The notes: generated from the letters alone by a model not told the origin. A stretch of 64,000 nucleotides of DNA from Paenibacillus sp. FSL K6-3182 (GCF_037976325.1 NZ_CP150265.1:2475501-2539500), one strand, 5' to 3'; counted from the first letter of the stretch, positions 9,027 to 18,017 are shown. Made by a program: numbers and translations.

Positions 9027-9055
9027 TTGTAATGTATGCGCTTACTTTCTATAAT
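9027..9055 (+). promoter_or_regulatory. SigA promoter of the xylanase gene with a cre-like box
   Basis: TTGTAA at 9027-9032 and a perfect TATAAT at 9050-9055 are separated by 17 bases, an excellent housekeeping promoter. The spacer contains TGTATGCGCTTACT (9033-9046), which differs at two defined positions from the CcpA cre consensus WTGNAARCGNWWWCA. Binding there would block RNA polymerase when glucose is plentiful. The predicted transcript has a leader of about 210 bases before the xylanase start. Confidence 0.65.
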
Positions 9056-9061
9056 TTAGTT

Positions 9062-9086
9062 ATTCAAGACATGAATTGTCTTGAAT
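9062..9086 (+). promoter_or_regulatory. Perfect inverted repeat at the predicted 5' end of xylanase mRNA
   Basis: ATTCAAGACA pairs perfectly with TGTCTTGAAT around a five-base loop, just downstream of the predicted transcription start. It could be an mRNA-stabilising 5' hairpin or a dimeric repressor operator. Confidence 0.6.
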
Positions 9087-9130
9087 TAAAAGAAAAATTC
9101 CTTAGATAGGAGGGACAGATTTCACGTTAT

Positions 9131-9265
9131 TTGAAACAGGACAAGTTACGCACTGTACTGCAAGGAAAAACAACCGACAAAACAATGAAAGGAGAGAGAT
9201 TTATAAAAGGTAATATTCAAGTAGTGTGTAGGCAAGTTGTGGAAAAACCAAATTTTAGGAGGTAA
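9131..9265 (+). CDS. Possible 44-residue leader peptide before xylanase (uncertain)
   Basis: A short open frame starting at TTG 9131 encodes a basic peptide (MKQDKLRTVLQG...VEKPNFRR) and ends inside the xylanase ribosome site, AGGAGGTAA. Its own ribosome site (AGGAGGG, 9108-9114) is about 16 bases upstream, too far for a good start. It matches nothing I recognise. It may be a translated leader coupling to the xylanase gene, or chance. Confidence 0.2.
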   Translation: MKQDKLRTVLQGKTTDKTMKGERFIKGNIQVVCRQVVEKPNFRR

Positions 9266-9271
9266 TAATAT

Positions 9272-9910
9272 ATGTTTAAGTTTAAAAAGAAAGTGTTTAC
9301 GTTAGTTATTGCAGCTTCAATGAGTATTTCCAGCTTGTTTGCAGTATCCGCAAGTGCGGCGACAGACTACTGGCAAAATTGGACCGATGGTGGCGGCACA
9401 GTAAATGCTACTAATGGATCTGGTGGGAATTACAGTGTCAGCTGGTCAAACACCGGAAATTTTGTGGTTGGTAAAGGCTGGAATACTGGATCGCCATCTA
9501 GAACAATAAACTATAATGCCGGTGTCTGGGCGCCGTCTGGCAATGGGTATTTGACTCTCTATGGATGGACAAGAAACTCACTCATAGAATATTACGTCGT
9601 TGATAGCTGGGGCACTTATAGACCTACAGGAACATTTAAAGGCACAGTGTCCAGTGATGGAGGAACATACGATATTTATACGACGCAACGAGTCAATGCA
9701 CCTTCCATTGACGGAACAAAAACATTCACCCAGTTCTGGAGTGTCCGCCAGTCTAAGAGAGCGACAGGCAGCAACGTCGCTATCACTTTTGGCAACCACG
9801 TAAGTGCATGGCAGAGTAAAGGAATGAACCTCGGAAGCAGCTGGTCCTACCAGGTGTTAGCGACAGAAGGATATCAAAGCAGTGGCAGCTCTAACGTCAC
9901 GGTTTGGTAA
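9272..9910 (+). CDS. xynA: Endo-1,4-beta-xylanase, glycoside hydrolase family 11 (secreted)
   Basis: A 212-residue secreted enzyme that cuts the beta-1,4-xylan backbone, with a length typical of single-domain GH11 xylanases. The signal peptide ends in a clear ASA cleavage site near residue 29. The jelly-roll follows with [17 protein letters not shown] and [14 protein letters not shown]. The nucleophile is Glu106 (LIEYY) and the acid/base is Glu199 (ATEGYQSSG). The whole chain closely resembles Bacillus subtilis XynA as I recall it. AGGAGG lies seven or eight bases before the ATG. It stands alone with its own promoter and a cre-like box. Confidence 0.97.
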   Translation: MFKFKKKVFTLVIAASMSISSLFAVSASAATDYWQNWTDGGGTVNATNGSGGNYSVSWSNTGNFVVGKGWNTGSPSRTINYNAGVWAPSGNGYLTLYGWTRNSLIEYYVVDSWGTYRPTGTFKGTVSSDGGTYDIYTTQRVNAPSIDGTKTFTQFWSVRQSKRATGSNVAITFGNHVSAWQSKGMNLGSSWSYQVLATEGYQSSGSSNVTVW

Positions 9911-9992
9911 CAGGTCATCTTCAATTAGGGCAATGGATCGGCGCCTGATGAATTTAGTGTGTTGAGAATGTGTTTAATCTTTTGATAATGTT

Positions 9993-10023
9993 AAGGTCGT
10001 CCGGTCTCACAGCCTGCGGCCTT
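9993..10023 (+). terminator. Weak hairpin after xylanase, possible terminator
   Basis: AAGGTCG pairs with CGGCCTT (one G-T pair) around a 17-base loop; the following bases are only moderately T-rich. This is the only candidate stop signal after the xylanase gene. Confidence 0.35.
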
Positions 10024-10112
10024 ATCTATTTCAAAAAATGATAGAACCTACATGCTACTTGACTATTATCTTTTAGAATCCATCCAGTTGGATCCTTCAG
10101 TTTGGACGCATT

Positions 10113-10144
10113 GAGGATCGTTTCCCATAAGATAAACGCTCCTC
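10113..10144 (+). promoter_or_regulatory. Leader hairpin upstream of the FGE-fold lipoprotein gene
   Basis: GAGGATCGTTT pairs with AAACGCTCCTC (one mismatch) around a ten-base loop, about 70 bases before the gene. No T-run follows, so a regulatory or mRNA-processing role is more likely than termination. The function is unknown. Confidence 0.35.
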
Positions 10145-10216
10145 GATGCTGCCAGAGGTGAATTGTAGTCTGTTACGGACTATAATTTTTCCTAAAAGTT
10201 TAAAGGAGATATAACA

Positions 10217-11065
10217 ATGAGAAAAATAATCGTTTTTCTTATCATAGCAATAATGGTTGTTGTCAGCGCTTGTTCGCAAGAAAAGCCTGATAAAACTTCG
10301 AATAAAATGCCTGATGACTTTGTCTTAGTCAAGGGCGGACCGTTTAAGAACAAGAAGTCCAACTACTATGGTGAAAAAGTAGCATTATCGAACTTTTATA
10401 TCGGCAAATATGAGGTAACTCAAAAAGAGTGGATTGAGATTATGGGGAGCAATCCCTCGGAATTTAAAGGCGACAATTTGCCGGTAGAAATGGTGAGTTG
10501 GTATGACGTTGTGGAGTATTGTAATAAGAGGAGTATCAAAGAGGGATTAACACCGTATTACTCAATAGACAAGAATAATAAAGATCCGAAAAATACAAGT
10601 GAAAACGATAATCTAAAATGGACAGTAACGATCAATGCAGGAGCGAACGGTTACCGATTGCCGACAGAAGCAGAGTGGCAATATGCTGCAGGTGGTGGTC
10701 AGAAGAGCAAAAGCTACACCTACAGCGGAAGCAATAATGCAGATGATGTAGCATGGTATTGGAAAAATGCTGGAGATAAAATTTTATCAGGAGAATGGAA
10801 CTGGCCTATAGTTGAAAGCAACCATAACAAAACAAAATCCATCGGTGTCAAGAAGCCCAACGAGTTAGGGCTTTACGACATGTCGGGTAATGTAAGGGAA
10901 TGGTGCTGGAACGGGTTTGGAGATTCGGAAAGCAATAGCAACTCTACCCGAGTTGTGAAGGGCGGGGGCTGGCTTGGTGATGTTGGCGAGTTATCTTATC
11001 TGAGCAATTTTGAGGCAAATGGCATGGGACCCGATCAAGGTTTTCGTGTGAGCCGCGATGAATAA
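10217..11065 (+). CDS. Lipoprotein with formylglycine-generating-enzyme (SUMF1) fold, likely non-catalytic
   Basis: A 282-residue protein. It starts with a signal and lipobox (VVSACSQ), so it is anchored outside the membrane. The rest is an FGE-sulfatase/SUMF1 domain: VKGGPF, YIGKYEVTQKEWIEIMG, VEMVSWYDVVEYCN, YRLPTEAEWQYAAGG, LYDMSGNVREWCW and GFRVSRD. True formylglycine-generating enzymes carry two copper-binding cysteines in the segment after the RGGSW motif. Here that segment is VVKGGGWLGDVGELSYLSNF, with no cysteine. It is therefore probably a binding or structural member of the fold, not the maturase for the sulfatase at 41.7 kb. The gene stands alone. Confidence 0.88.
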   Translation: MRKIIVFLIIAIMVVVSACSQEKPDKTSNKMPDDFVLVKGGPFKNKKSNYYGEKVALSNFYIGKYEVTQKEWIEIMGSNPSEFKGDNLPVEMVSWYDVVEYCNKRSIKEGLTPYYSIDKNNKDPKNTSENDNLKWTVTINAGANGYRLPTEAEWQYAAGGGQKSKSYTYSGSNNADDVAWYWKNAGDKILSGEWNWPIVESNHNKTKSIGVKKPNELGLYDMSGNVREWCWNGFGDSESNSNSTRVVKGGGWLGDVGELSYLSNFEANGMGPDQGFRVSRDE

Positions 11066-11103
11066 AGGATAAAAGCCCAAGAAGAAGGGTCAAAAAGCGA
11101 TGA

Positions 11104-11132
11104 TTGACAATGTTGTGCAACGATGATAACTT
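11104..11132 (+). promoter_or_regulatory. Candidate SigA promoter upstream of the monooxygenase gene
   Basis: A perfect TTGACA at 11104-11109 is followed after 17 bases by TAACTT. The -10 match is only partial. Transcription from here would run into the hairpin at 11188-11219 before reaching the coding region. Confidence 0.4.
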
Positions 11133-11187
11133 AAAAAATATAAAACATATTAAACTTATCGGAATTACAAGCTGGCTGGACAACCGG

Positions 11188-11219
11188 AAGCATGGATTAT
11201 TAAATCCATGCTTTTTTTT
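11188..11219 (+). terminator. Strong intrinsic terminator ahead of the monooxygenase gene
   Basis: AAGCATGGATT pairs perfectly with AATCCATGCTT around a four-base loop, followed by a long T-run. It may end the upstream lipoprotein transcript, or act as an attenuator for the promoter at 11104. Confidence 0.88.
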
Positions 11220-11291
11220 ATGTTCACAAAGGGTAGGTTTGAGATGAACCTATTAGAGATGGAGTCTGGCTTAGAGAGGAGAGTGTAAATC

Positions 11292-12353
11292 TTGAAATTT
11301 GCTTTGTTTAGCCTAATGATGAACATACCGAATGCTGTAAGCGGGGAGACATTGACCACCCATCAGAAATTTGAGAACGTACTTAAACAGGCTGTCCTTG
11401 CTGAAGAACTCGGCTTTGATGCTTATGGAATTGGAGAGCGGCATGGAGCACCATTTATCTCATCTTCGCCACCAGTCGTTCTGACCGCGATTGCTGCCAG
11501 AACCGTAAAGATTCGTTTGCTAACAACGGTCACTGTTCTAAGCGTTCTAGACCCAGTGCGTGTTGCTGAGGACTATGCCACACTTGATCATCTTTCGGGA
11601 GGTCGACTCGAGATGATTATTGGCAAAGGAAACGACCCTCGCCACTATCCGCTTTTTGGAATTACCGAAGACGAACAATGGGAATCCCTTGCAGAGCGGT
11701 ATGCACTCCTGAAGCGCTTGTGGCATGAAGAGAACGTAACCTGGCAGGGGCGCTACCGTTCACCGCTTGAAAATGTGACTACACAGCCAAGACCCTTTCA
11801 ACATTCAATTCCAATCTGGCATGGAAGCGCATCTAGTACACTGTCCACCGAATTGGCTGCGAAATATGGTGAACCGATTTTTTCCTCCAATACGTTTCAC
11901 CCCCAGGCTAAATATAAAGCATTAATCGATCATTATCGCGAGAGATTGGTTCATTACGGCCATGATCCTCAAAAAGCAATTGTTGGCTCGGGATTTGGAA
12001 GCTTATATCTGGCGAACACCACAGAAGAAGCAGTCAAACGATATAGGCCCTATTACGATGCTTTCCATGCAACGGCTGCATCGCAGCACAACAACTCGCC
12101 TTTCAAAGACCTCGAGGACAATGTACAAAATGGGCCTGCCTTGATCGGCAGCGCTGATAAAGTGATCGAGAAGATTTTAAACTATCATGAAGCTTACGGG
12201 CACCAAGTGGTCAGCATCAGTGTAGATGGCTTGTCAGAAATGGAGCAACGCGAGCAAATTGAACGATTTGCTACTGAAGTGGTACCTGTGCTGCGTCGAG
12301 AGGTTCCTAGTACAGTATGGAATAAAGGAGTTGGGAACGAATTGAGGACGTAA
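11292..12353 (+). CDS. LLM-class flavin-dependent oxidoreductase
   Basis: A 353-residue cytoplasmic TIM-barrel enzyme of the bacterial luciferase-like monooxygenase superfamily, using reduced flavin and O2. Typical signatures are AEELGFDAYGIGERHG, ARTVKIRLLTTVTVLSVLDP, DHLSGGRLEMIIGKGND and IPIWHGSASS. The start is TTG 11292, eight bases behind a strong AGAGGAGAG site. An intrinsic terminator overlaps the stop codon. Its substrate cannot be told, since neighbouring genes are unrelated. Confidence 0.92.
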   Translation: MKFALFSLMMNIPNAVSGETLTTHQKFENVLKQAVLAEELGFDAYGIGERHGAPFISSSPPVVLTAIAARTVKIRLLTTVTVLSVLDPVRVAEDYATLDHLSGGRLEMIIGKGNDPRHYPLFGITEDEQWESLAERYALLKRLWHEENVTWQGRYRSPLENVTTQPRPFQHSIPIWHGSASSTLSTELAAKYGEPIFSSNTFHPQAKYKALIDHYRERLVHYGHDPQKAIVGSGFGSLYLANTTEEAVKRYRPYYDAFHATAASQHNNSPFKDLEDNVQNGPALIGSADKVIEKILNYHEAYGHQVVSISVDGLSEMEQREQIERFATEVVPVLRREVPSTVWNKGVGNELRT

Positions 12354-12369
12354 TTTATTTTTACGTCCT
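12345..12369 (+). terminator. Terminator overlapping the monooxygenase stop codon
   Basis: AGGACGTAA, which contains the stop codon, pairs with TTACGTCCT around a seven-base loop and is followed by a T-rich stretch. Confidence 0.75.
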
Positions 12370-12471
12370 TCATTTCGTTATGGAGTGTCCCAGTCGTGGA
12401 GGAATAAGCGTTGTATGAACATTCTGGTTGATTAGGTGTTTTCACTTATGTATGAGTGAAAATTAGAACAA

Positions 12472-15400
12472 TTACCTGTTGTCTTTGATCTCGAGCATAT
12501 GAATGATGATCGTTGTCCCTTTGCCCACTTCACTGTTCATTTGAAAACGGGCTCCTTTAATAAGCGAAAGCTTTCTAAATGGATTTGTAAAGCCCAGCCG
12601 CTCATTTCGACCACACATTAGCTCTTGCTGCTTTTCTATAGGAATCCCGACACCGTTATCCTCTATTATGATTTTGATATGCTGCTGTTCCCGCGCGATA
12701 GTAAGACGCAGCGTTCCACCTTTATTACTTTTGATTATTCCGTGAGTAACAGCATTTTCCACTAGCGGCTGCAGTGTCATTGCTGGGATATAGGTTTGAA
12801 TCGTTTCGTCGATATTATAATCGATATGCAGCCTTTCTTCGAAGCGCAATTTTTCTATCGCTAAGTAAGCCATCACTAATTCTATTTCTTCCTCCAAAGG
12901 GACGAGTGAGCGCTGCTTCTGGTAATCCAGCTTTCCTCGGAAATAGGTAGAAAGATGTTCTAATGCAGTTTGGGTTTTTTTCTGGTCAGACCAACTTAGT
13001 GCAATAATCGCATTGAGTGTGTTGTATAAAAAATGCGGTGTAATCTGAGCGTAAAAGCTGCTGAGTTCATGCTCCACAGCATCCTGCGCTGACTTTTTCA
13101 TTAATAATAAGGACTCGATTCGCATCTCTAATTCTTTTAAATTAACAGGCTTCTGCAAGTAATCATTGGCTCCTAATTGGAAGGATACAACTAAGTCAGA
13201 CAATTGTCCTGCTGCTGTTAATATGATGACAGGCAAATCTACTAAGTCTTGCTTCTGTCTGATCGTTTTGCAAACCTCATATCCCGACATATGGGGCATC
13301 ATTAAATCTAAAATTAATAGATCCACCTTTTCCGTTTCAATTATGTCGAGTGCTTCCTGCCCGCTGCCTACTGCAATTACGCTATAATGAAGTGAATGAA
13401 GCATATTTATAAGTACCTTCAAGTTGGCAGGCTCGTCATCTACTACTAATATCGTATACGGTTTTGGTCCTTTCACTCGTGTAGGCAGGATAACCTGCGA
13501 CTGCTGCATCTCCCGATTTTTCATTTGGGTAGACGTAACAGGTTCGTTCATTTCGTGATTGTTTATTTCATTATGCTCTAATAGCTGCTGATTAGTAGCC
13601 AGCGGGATTGTAAAGGTGAAGCATGAGCCTTTACCTATTTCAGAAGTTACCCAAATACGTCCGCCTGCACTCTCCACAATTTTCTTGGTAATGCTTAATC
13701 CCAAACCAAGTCCTTCTGATTTCCTAGACCGGCTGCTTTCAACTTGATAAAAGGTAGTAAATATGAGGTCTTGGTAATCTGAAGCAATACCTGAACCCGT
13801 ATCCTCAACCGATATGTGCATTTGTTCCTCTACGATTTGAGCTGAGATTGTGATCGTTCCCTGATTGGTGAATTTAATCGCATTGTAGATCAGATTGAAC
13901 AAAACTTGCTTTAGCTTTTGTTCATCGGTATATACAAGCGGCAAATTTTCTGGGATCATATTGATCAATTGAACAGGCAGAGTGGGCGGTATAACATAGG
14001 CAATCTCAGCGAGCACTTCCTCAATAATTCGGATTTCGATCGGTCTGGATGTAAAAGGCACCTCACCTTGCTTTATTCTAGAAATAAATAATAGATCCTT
14101 AACCAAACCTGCCAATCTTCTACTAACCGAGTGTATCAAAATAACACTCTCTTGCTGTTTTCTTTTTAAAGGCCCTTCTACACCCTCCAGCAGCGATTGA
14201 GAAAGATTCATAATGCCGTGGAGCGGAGTGCCGAGCTCGTGTGATGTTTTGACTAGAAAATCATCCTTCATTCGGTCGAATTCAAGCAATTCATCAGACA
14301 GTTCCTCAACTTTATTATATGCCTGCTGTGAACGGTGACTCATTAGTAGCGCCAAGCTCATCACCATAATTAAAAACAAAAGAAGTGACGGAACTTCGAT
14401 ATCCACATCAAATAGCAAGACAATTGCAAGTAAAATACCATAAACAGCAAAAGCAAAAACAACGATCAGCACATAGTCGGACTCATCCGTTTTTTGCTTA
14501 TAGGCTTTTAGCAGCATAATAAAAATATACACATAACTAATAGCGGTAGTCCCTGAAACAATGAGTTGAATGAGCGGAAATGGAAAATTCACCATTAGAT
14601 CAATGGTTATATTTAATATACACACTGCCAAGGCTTGAAATCCTAAGATAGCACTTAATGCAGTGACGAACCTTTTACTGGCAGACATGTTGAAGAAATG
14701 ATAAACAAATAGGAGGAAAAACAAGACGAAAAGCGTAAGTGAAATGGCTTGAATTCCTAGTTGTGAGGCTGGGCTGAACTCCGGAAATAGTAAGTAGATC
14801 CATCTTTCATTTATCGTTGATATATGTACAGCTTGCGCTAAACTGAATAGACTGAAATAGAGCTCATACTGGAATTTCCGTTTGTGTTGTAAATAGGTCG
14901 TAAAGTATATAAATGAAAACAGAAAGTAGCCGGAAATGAGAAAGGCTTCAATGAATTTTCCACGGCCTTGCTTTGCTAATATTTGATCGGCTAGACCGAA
15001 TTGGAGGGAACTGACAATCCCACCAACAGCATAGTCATAATTGGCAACTAGTATAACAAGTTCTATTTGTTTGTCTCTACTATTTCCCAAAACGACATAT
15101 TTTTTGTAATCAAACCGATATTCTTCAGTGCTTTTGGAAGGAACACCTGCTGAGCCAAGCTCTTCCCCGTTTAAATACACTTTATTGGCATTTCGAATCG
15201 TATTCAGCTTTACACCGTAAAGGTCATCCTCCGGAACATGTATAAGCAAGCGATATGTGCCTGTCCCATAAGGAGTAGCGCTTTCAGCTCTATAGCGATC
15301 CCACGCTGTAGGAACCGGAATGGAATGGCGTTTGTTCTTATAACGTTCAAAGACATCATCAACCGGGCTTGGCACAATTAATTCATCTGGATAGAAGTCC

Positions 15401-15615
15401 CATTCTCCATCAAGCGCAATCGTTTTTTCATCTTGCCAATCCCAATGCTGCAATGAAAGAACACCATTTTTCGCCACGAATGTATTGGAGTCAAAAACAC
15501 GAAATGAGTGAAGGACAAAGTAGGTTGTTAAGAGAGTGACAGCGATCATAATTAGAGTGAGCGTCTTTCTATTTTTCAAATAGCCAATTCCTTTCACTAT
15601 GAGAGCTTCACCCAT
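12472..15615 (-). CDS. Hybrid sensor kinase: 7TM-DISM, HisKA/HATPase, receiver, LytS-type HK
   Basis: About 1,047 residues with an unusual build. After one membrane helix comes an extracellular beta-sandwich of the 7TMR-DISM type (ALDGEWDFYPDEL, YGTGTYRLLIHVPE), then about seven membrane helices. Next are a HisKA domain with phospho-acceptor His in SHELGTPLHGI (near residue 457) and an HATPase (NAIKFTN, DTGSGI, GLGLGLSI). A receiver follows (ILVVDDEP, phospho-Asp in LILDLMMPHMSG). It ends with a second, LytS/YesM-type kinase (ITPHFLYNTLNA, VENAVTHG, EDNGVGI). The start is uncertain: ATG 15615 has a weak ribosome site, while TTG 15579 has AAAGGA nine bases before it. It stands alone, with no partner regulator adjacent on the same strand. 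Confidence 0.9.
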   Translation of the reverse strand: MGEALIVKGIGYLKNRKTLTLIMIAVTLLTTYFVLHSFRVFDSNTFVAKNGVLSLQHWDWQDEKTIALDGEWDFYPDELIVPSPVDDVFERYKNKRHSIPVPTAWDRYRAESATPYGTGTYRLLIHVPEDDLYGVKLNTIRNANKVYLNGEELGSAGVPSKSTEEYRFDYKKYVVLGNSRDKQIELVILVANYDYAVGGIVSSLQFGLADQILAKQGRGKFIEAFLISGYFLFSFIYFTTYLQHKRKFQYELYFSLFSLAQAVHISTINERWIYLLFPEFSPASQLGIQAISLTLFVLFFLLFVYHFFNMSASKRFVTALSAILGFQALAVCILNITIDLMVNFPFPLIQLIVSGTTAISYVYIFIMLLKAYKQKTDESDYVLIVVFAFAVYGILLAIVLLFDVDIEVPSLLLFLIMVMSLALLMSHRSQQAYNKVEELSDELLEFDRMKDDFLVKTSHELGTPLHGIMNLSQSLLEGVEGPLKRKQQESVILIHSVSRRLAGLVKDLLFISRIKQGEVPFTSRPIEIRIIEEVLAEIAYVIPPTLPVQLINMIPENLPLVYTDEQKLKQVLFNLIYNAIKFTNQGTITISAQIVEEQMHISVEDTGSGIASDYQDLIFTTFYQVESSRSRKSEGLGLGLSITKKIVESAGGRIWVTSEIGKGSCFTFTIPLATNQQLLEHNEINNHEMNEPVTSTQMKNREMQQSQVILPTRVKGPKPYTILVVDDEPANLKVLINMLHSLHYSVIAVGSGQEALDIIETEKVDLLILDLMMPHMSGYEVCKTIRQKQDLVDLPVIILTAAGQLSDLVVSFQLGANDYLQKPVNLKELEMRIESLLLMKKSAQDAVEHELSSFYAQITPHFLYNTLNAIIALSWSDQKKTQTALEHLSTYFRGKLDYQKQRSLVPLEEEIELVMAYLAIEKLRFEERLHIDYNIDETIQTYIPAMTLQPLVENAVTHGIIKSNKGGTLRLTIAREQQHIKIIIEDNGVGIPIEKQQELMCGRNERLGFTNPFRKLSLIKGARFQMNSEVGKGTTIIIHMLEIKDNR

Positions 15616-15875
15616 TATGGTACTTTCTTGTGACCATTCAAACGGGCGGCAGCGCATCTTGTTCTAGTAGCCTTATCGCGTTCAGTCCTTGCTATAGAGG
15701 TGATGATGAGGAGAAACTATGGTTTGTCGAATATTTAAATAGTTTACCATAAATGTAATAGAAGTGTTATGGTAGGCATGCCACCGCGTGGTCCATCCAG
15801 TGAATATCAGTTGGGGATTGCAGCGTTCAACATTCAAACGTAAGGCTATCGTTTTCCAAGTGGAGGATTGTTTAT

Positions 15876-16556
15876 ATGGTCAATATTCTTATTGTGGACG
15901 ATGATCCTAACATTCGCGCCTTGATGCGCCTTTATTTGAAGAATGAAGGATTCAATCTGACCGAGGCGGACAACGGCATCGATGCGCATGCTATCGTCAA
16001 AGGTTCGGGAATCGATCTGGTCATCCTCGACATTATGATGCCGCAAATGGACGGATGGGATTTGTGCAGAGAAATTCGGAAAAGCGATCCCGACATTCCG
16101 CTTCTGATGGTAACGGCCAAGGGTGAATCGGGTCAAAAGATAAAAGGCTTCCAGCTCGGGACCGACGATTATATGCCGAAGCCGTTTGATCCGATTGAGC
16201 TTGTGATGCGGGTTAAAGCGTTACTGAAGCGATCCCGTATTGCCTCGTCCCAGGTCATACCGTTGGGCGAAATCGTGCTGAATCGGAAAACGTATAAGGT
16301 CATGCGGGGAGAAGAGGAATTAGCGTTGCCGCTAAAAGAATTCGAGCTGCTGTTCATGCTTGCCGGCCACCCAGGGCAGATATTTACGAGAGAGCAGCTG
16401 ATCACTCAGATTTGGGGCATGGATTACGAAGGCGACGACCGAACCGTTGATGTACATATCAAGCGGCTTAGGGAACGCTTTGCCGGGGACGTCCGCCATT
16501 TTCGCATTGAAACGGCACGCAGCGTCGGCTATCGTCTGGTGGTGAATCCGGGATGA
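15876..16556 (+). CDS. OmpR-family response regulator
   Basis: A 226-residue DNA-binding response regulator. The receiver (residues 1-115) has the acidic pair VDDDP, phospho-acceptor Asp52 (VILDIMMPQMDGW), and the TAK and PKPFDP signatures. The winged-helix output (about 128-224) includes LPLKEFELLFMLAGHPGQIFTREQLI, DRTVDVHIKRLRERF and RSVGYRL. A GGAGG site precedes the ATG. The gene overlaps the next one by ATGA, so it forms a coupled two-component pair. Targets are unknown; the S41 protease gene just downstream is a candidate. Confidence 0.95.
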   Translation: MVNILIVDDDPNIRALMRLYLKNEGFNLTEADNGIDAHAIVKGSGIDLVILDIMMPQMDGWDLCREIRKSDPDIPLLMVTAKGESGQKIKGFQLGTDDYMPKPFDPIELVMRVKALLKRSRIASSQVIPLGEIVLNRKTYKVMRGEEELALPLKEFELLFMLAGHPGQIFTREQLITQIWGMDYEGDDRTVDVHIKRLRERFAGDVRHFRIETARSVGYRLVVNPG

Positions 16557-17944
16557 AATCGTTATACGTTCGCGTCGTGCTGACTTTTCTGGCCGCCATT
16601 GTCATCAGCTTGGTCTCATCCCTTCTTCTCGCCCTTGCTCTATTCCAGAATGATCTGAACGCTACGGGTAAAAACGATATGATCGCGGCCGGCGATCGTA
16701 TAATACGCGTGTACGAGCAAACGAATCCTCCGGATTTGGATGTGTTCATGAATGACATGGCTGAATTGGTTTCCTATACCTTGCAGCTATACGACGGCAA
16801 TGGCGGGATGTACTCCTATGTGCCGAGCAAGGGCAAGAAGGTCGGAGCGATTAACTCGGAATCGGTTCGCATGGTACTGCGCGGAGAACCGTACCGTTCG
16901 CATGGAAAAGATAACGGTACGTTCGTCGGCCTTCCGTTTTCTTCCGATGGAAAACATTATGCTTTATTTTTTCAGAGCTCTTCCAAGAACGAAATTACGA
17001 TCTTCCGATTATTATTCACTATTCTGTTCCTCATGCTTGCGATCGGAAGCTTGTGCATTCTCATTGCTGGCAGATACCTGGTGAAGCCTCTTCAAGCGAT
17101 GACGGATGCGACTAAGCGGTTGGCCAAAGGGGACTTCGAGGTTGAGTTGAAAATCATTCGCGGAGACGAGCTCGGAACTCTCTCGCGGAGCATCAACGAC
17201 ATGGCTAGGGAAATCAAGCAATTGGAGCGGATGCGACAGGATTTCGTATCAAACGTGTCCCATGAAATCCAATCGCCGTTAACTTCCATCTCCGGATTCG
17301 CGAAGGCGTTGAAGGATGGCAATCTGGTTATTGCGGAGGATGATCGTGTTCAATACTTGGATATAATCGTTACCGAGAGCGATAGATTATCCAGACTCAG
17401 CGATAATCTGCTGAAACTCGCGTCCCTCGAATCGGATCATCATCCGTTTGTGATGGAGTCGTATAAACTAGATGAGCAAATTCGACGAGTAATCGTCGCG
17501 TGCGAGCCGCAGTGGTCGGCCAAAAGCATTCGCGTCGACATAGAGTCCCCTTCGGGAGCCGGCGCCGATATAACGGCCGACCGGGATCAACTCAATCAAG
17601 TTTGGATGAATTTGCTTGGGAATGCCATCAAGTTCACGCCCCGCGCCGGTCAAGTTCTCATTGGGATCAGCCGGCCTCATCCTCATGAGATTGCTGTTGT
17701 TATAAGCGATTCCGGGATCGGTATTGCGCCGGACGATTTAAGCTCTATTTTCGAGCGCTTCTACAAAGCGGACAAGTCACGGGCCCAAGACCGAAGCGGC
17801 AATGGTCTCGGTCTTGCCATCTCCCACAAAATCGTTGCTCTCCATCGCGGAAGCATTGAGGTGAAGAGTACCGTCGGACTGGGCACGACATTCACCGTGA
17901 TGCTTCCCGCTGCCTTGCATAACGATTCGGCCATTTGCAAATAA
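16553..17944 (+). CDS. Sensor histidine kinase (HAMP, HisKA, HATPase)
   Basis: A 463-residue membrane kinase paired with the upstream OmpR regulator. Membrane helix 1 covers about residues 7-30, an extracellular sensor about 31-150, and helix 2 about 152-178. A HAMP linker follows (LVKPLQAMTDATKRLAKGDF), then HisKA with phospho-acceptor His237 (VSNVSHEIQSPLTSI). The ATPase has the N box (NLLGNAIKFTP), DSGIGI, FERFYKADKSRA and GNGLGLAIS. The architecture is that of PhoR/BaeS-like envelope-stress sensors. A signal cannot be named. Confidence 0.95.
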   Translation: MKSLYVRVVLTFLAAIVISLVSSLLLALALFQNDLNATGKNDMIAAGDRIIRVYEQTNPPDLDVFMNDMAELVSYTLQLYDGNGGMYSYVPSKGKKVGAINSESVRMVLRGEPYRSHGKDNGTFVGLPFSSDGKHYALFFQSSSKNEITIFRLLFTILFLMLAIGSLCILIAGRYLVKPLQAMTDATKRLAKGDFEVELKIIRGDELGTLSRSINDMAREIKQLERMRQDFVSNVSHEIQSPLTSISGFAKALKDGNLVIAEDDRVQYLDIIVTESDRLSRLSDNLLKLASLESDHHPFVMESYKLDEQIRRVIVACEPQWSAKSIRVDIESPSGAGADITADRDQLNQVWMNLLGNAIKFTPRAGQVLIGISRPHPHEIAVVISDSGIGIAPDDLSSIFERFYKADKSRAQDRSGNGLGLAISHKIVALHRGSIEVKSTVGLGTTFTVMLPAALHNDSAICK

Positions 17945-18017
17945 GTTCACGCTCCGTTCATATTTCTCCAATACACTCAGTTCGATTCACATATAACTGA
18001 TCGGAGGAATAGAAACG

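Noticed and set aside
10217-11065. Calling the FGE-fold lipoprotein a sulfatase maturase
   Set aside because: The two catalytic cysteines are absent and it is exported, while the sulfatase at 41.7 kb is cytoplasmic.
11160-11220. Riboswitch (SAM-like) before the monooxygenase
   Set aside because: GGCTGGACAACCGG recalls fragments of S-box RNAs, but the remaining helices and conserved bases are missing.
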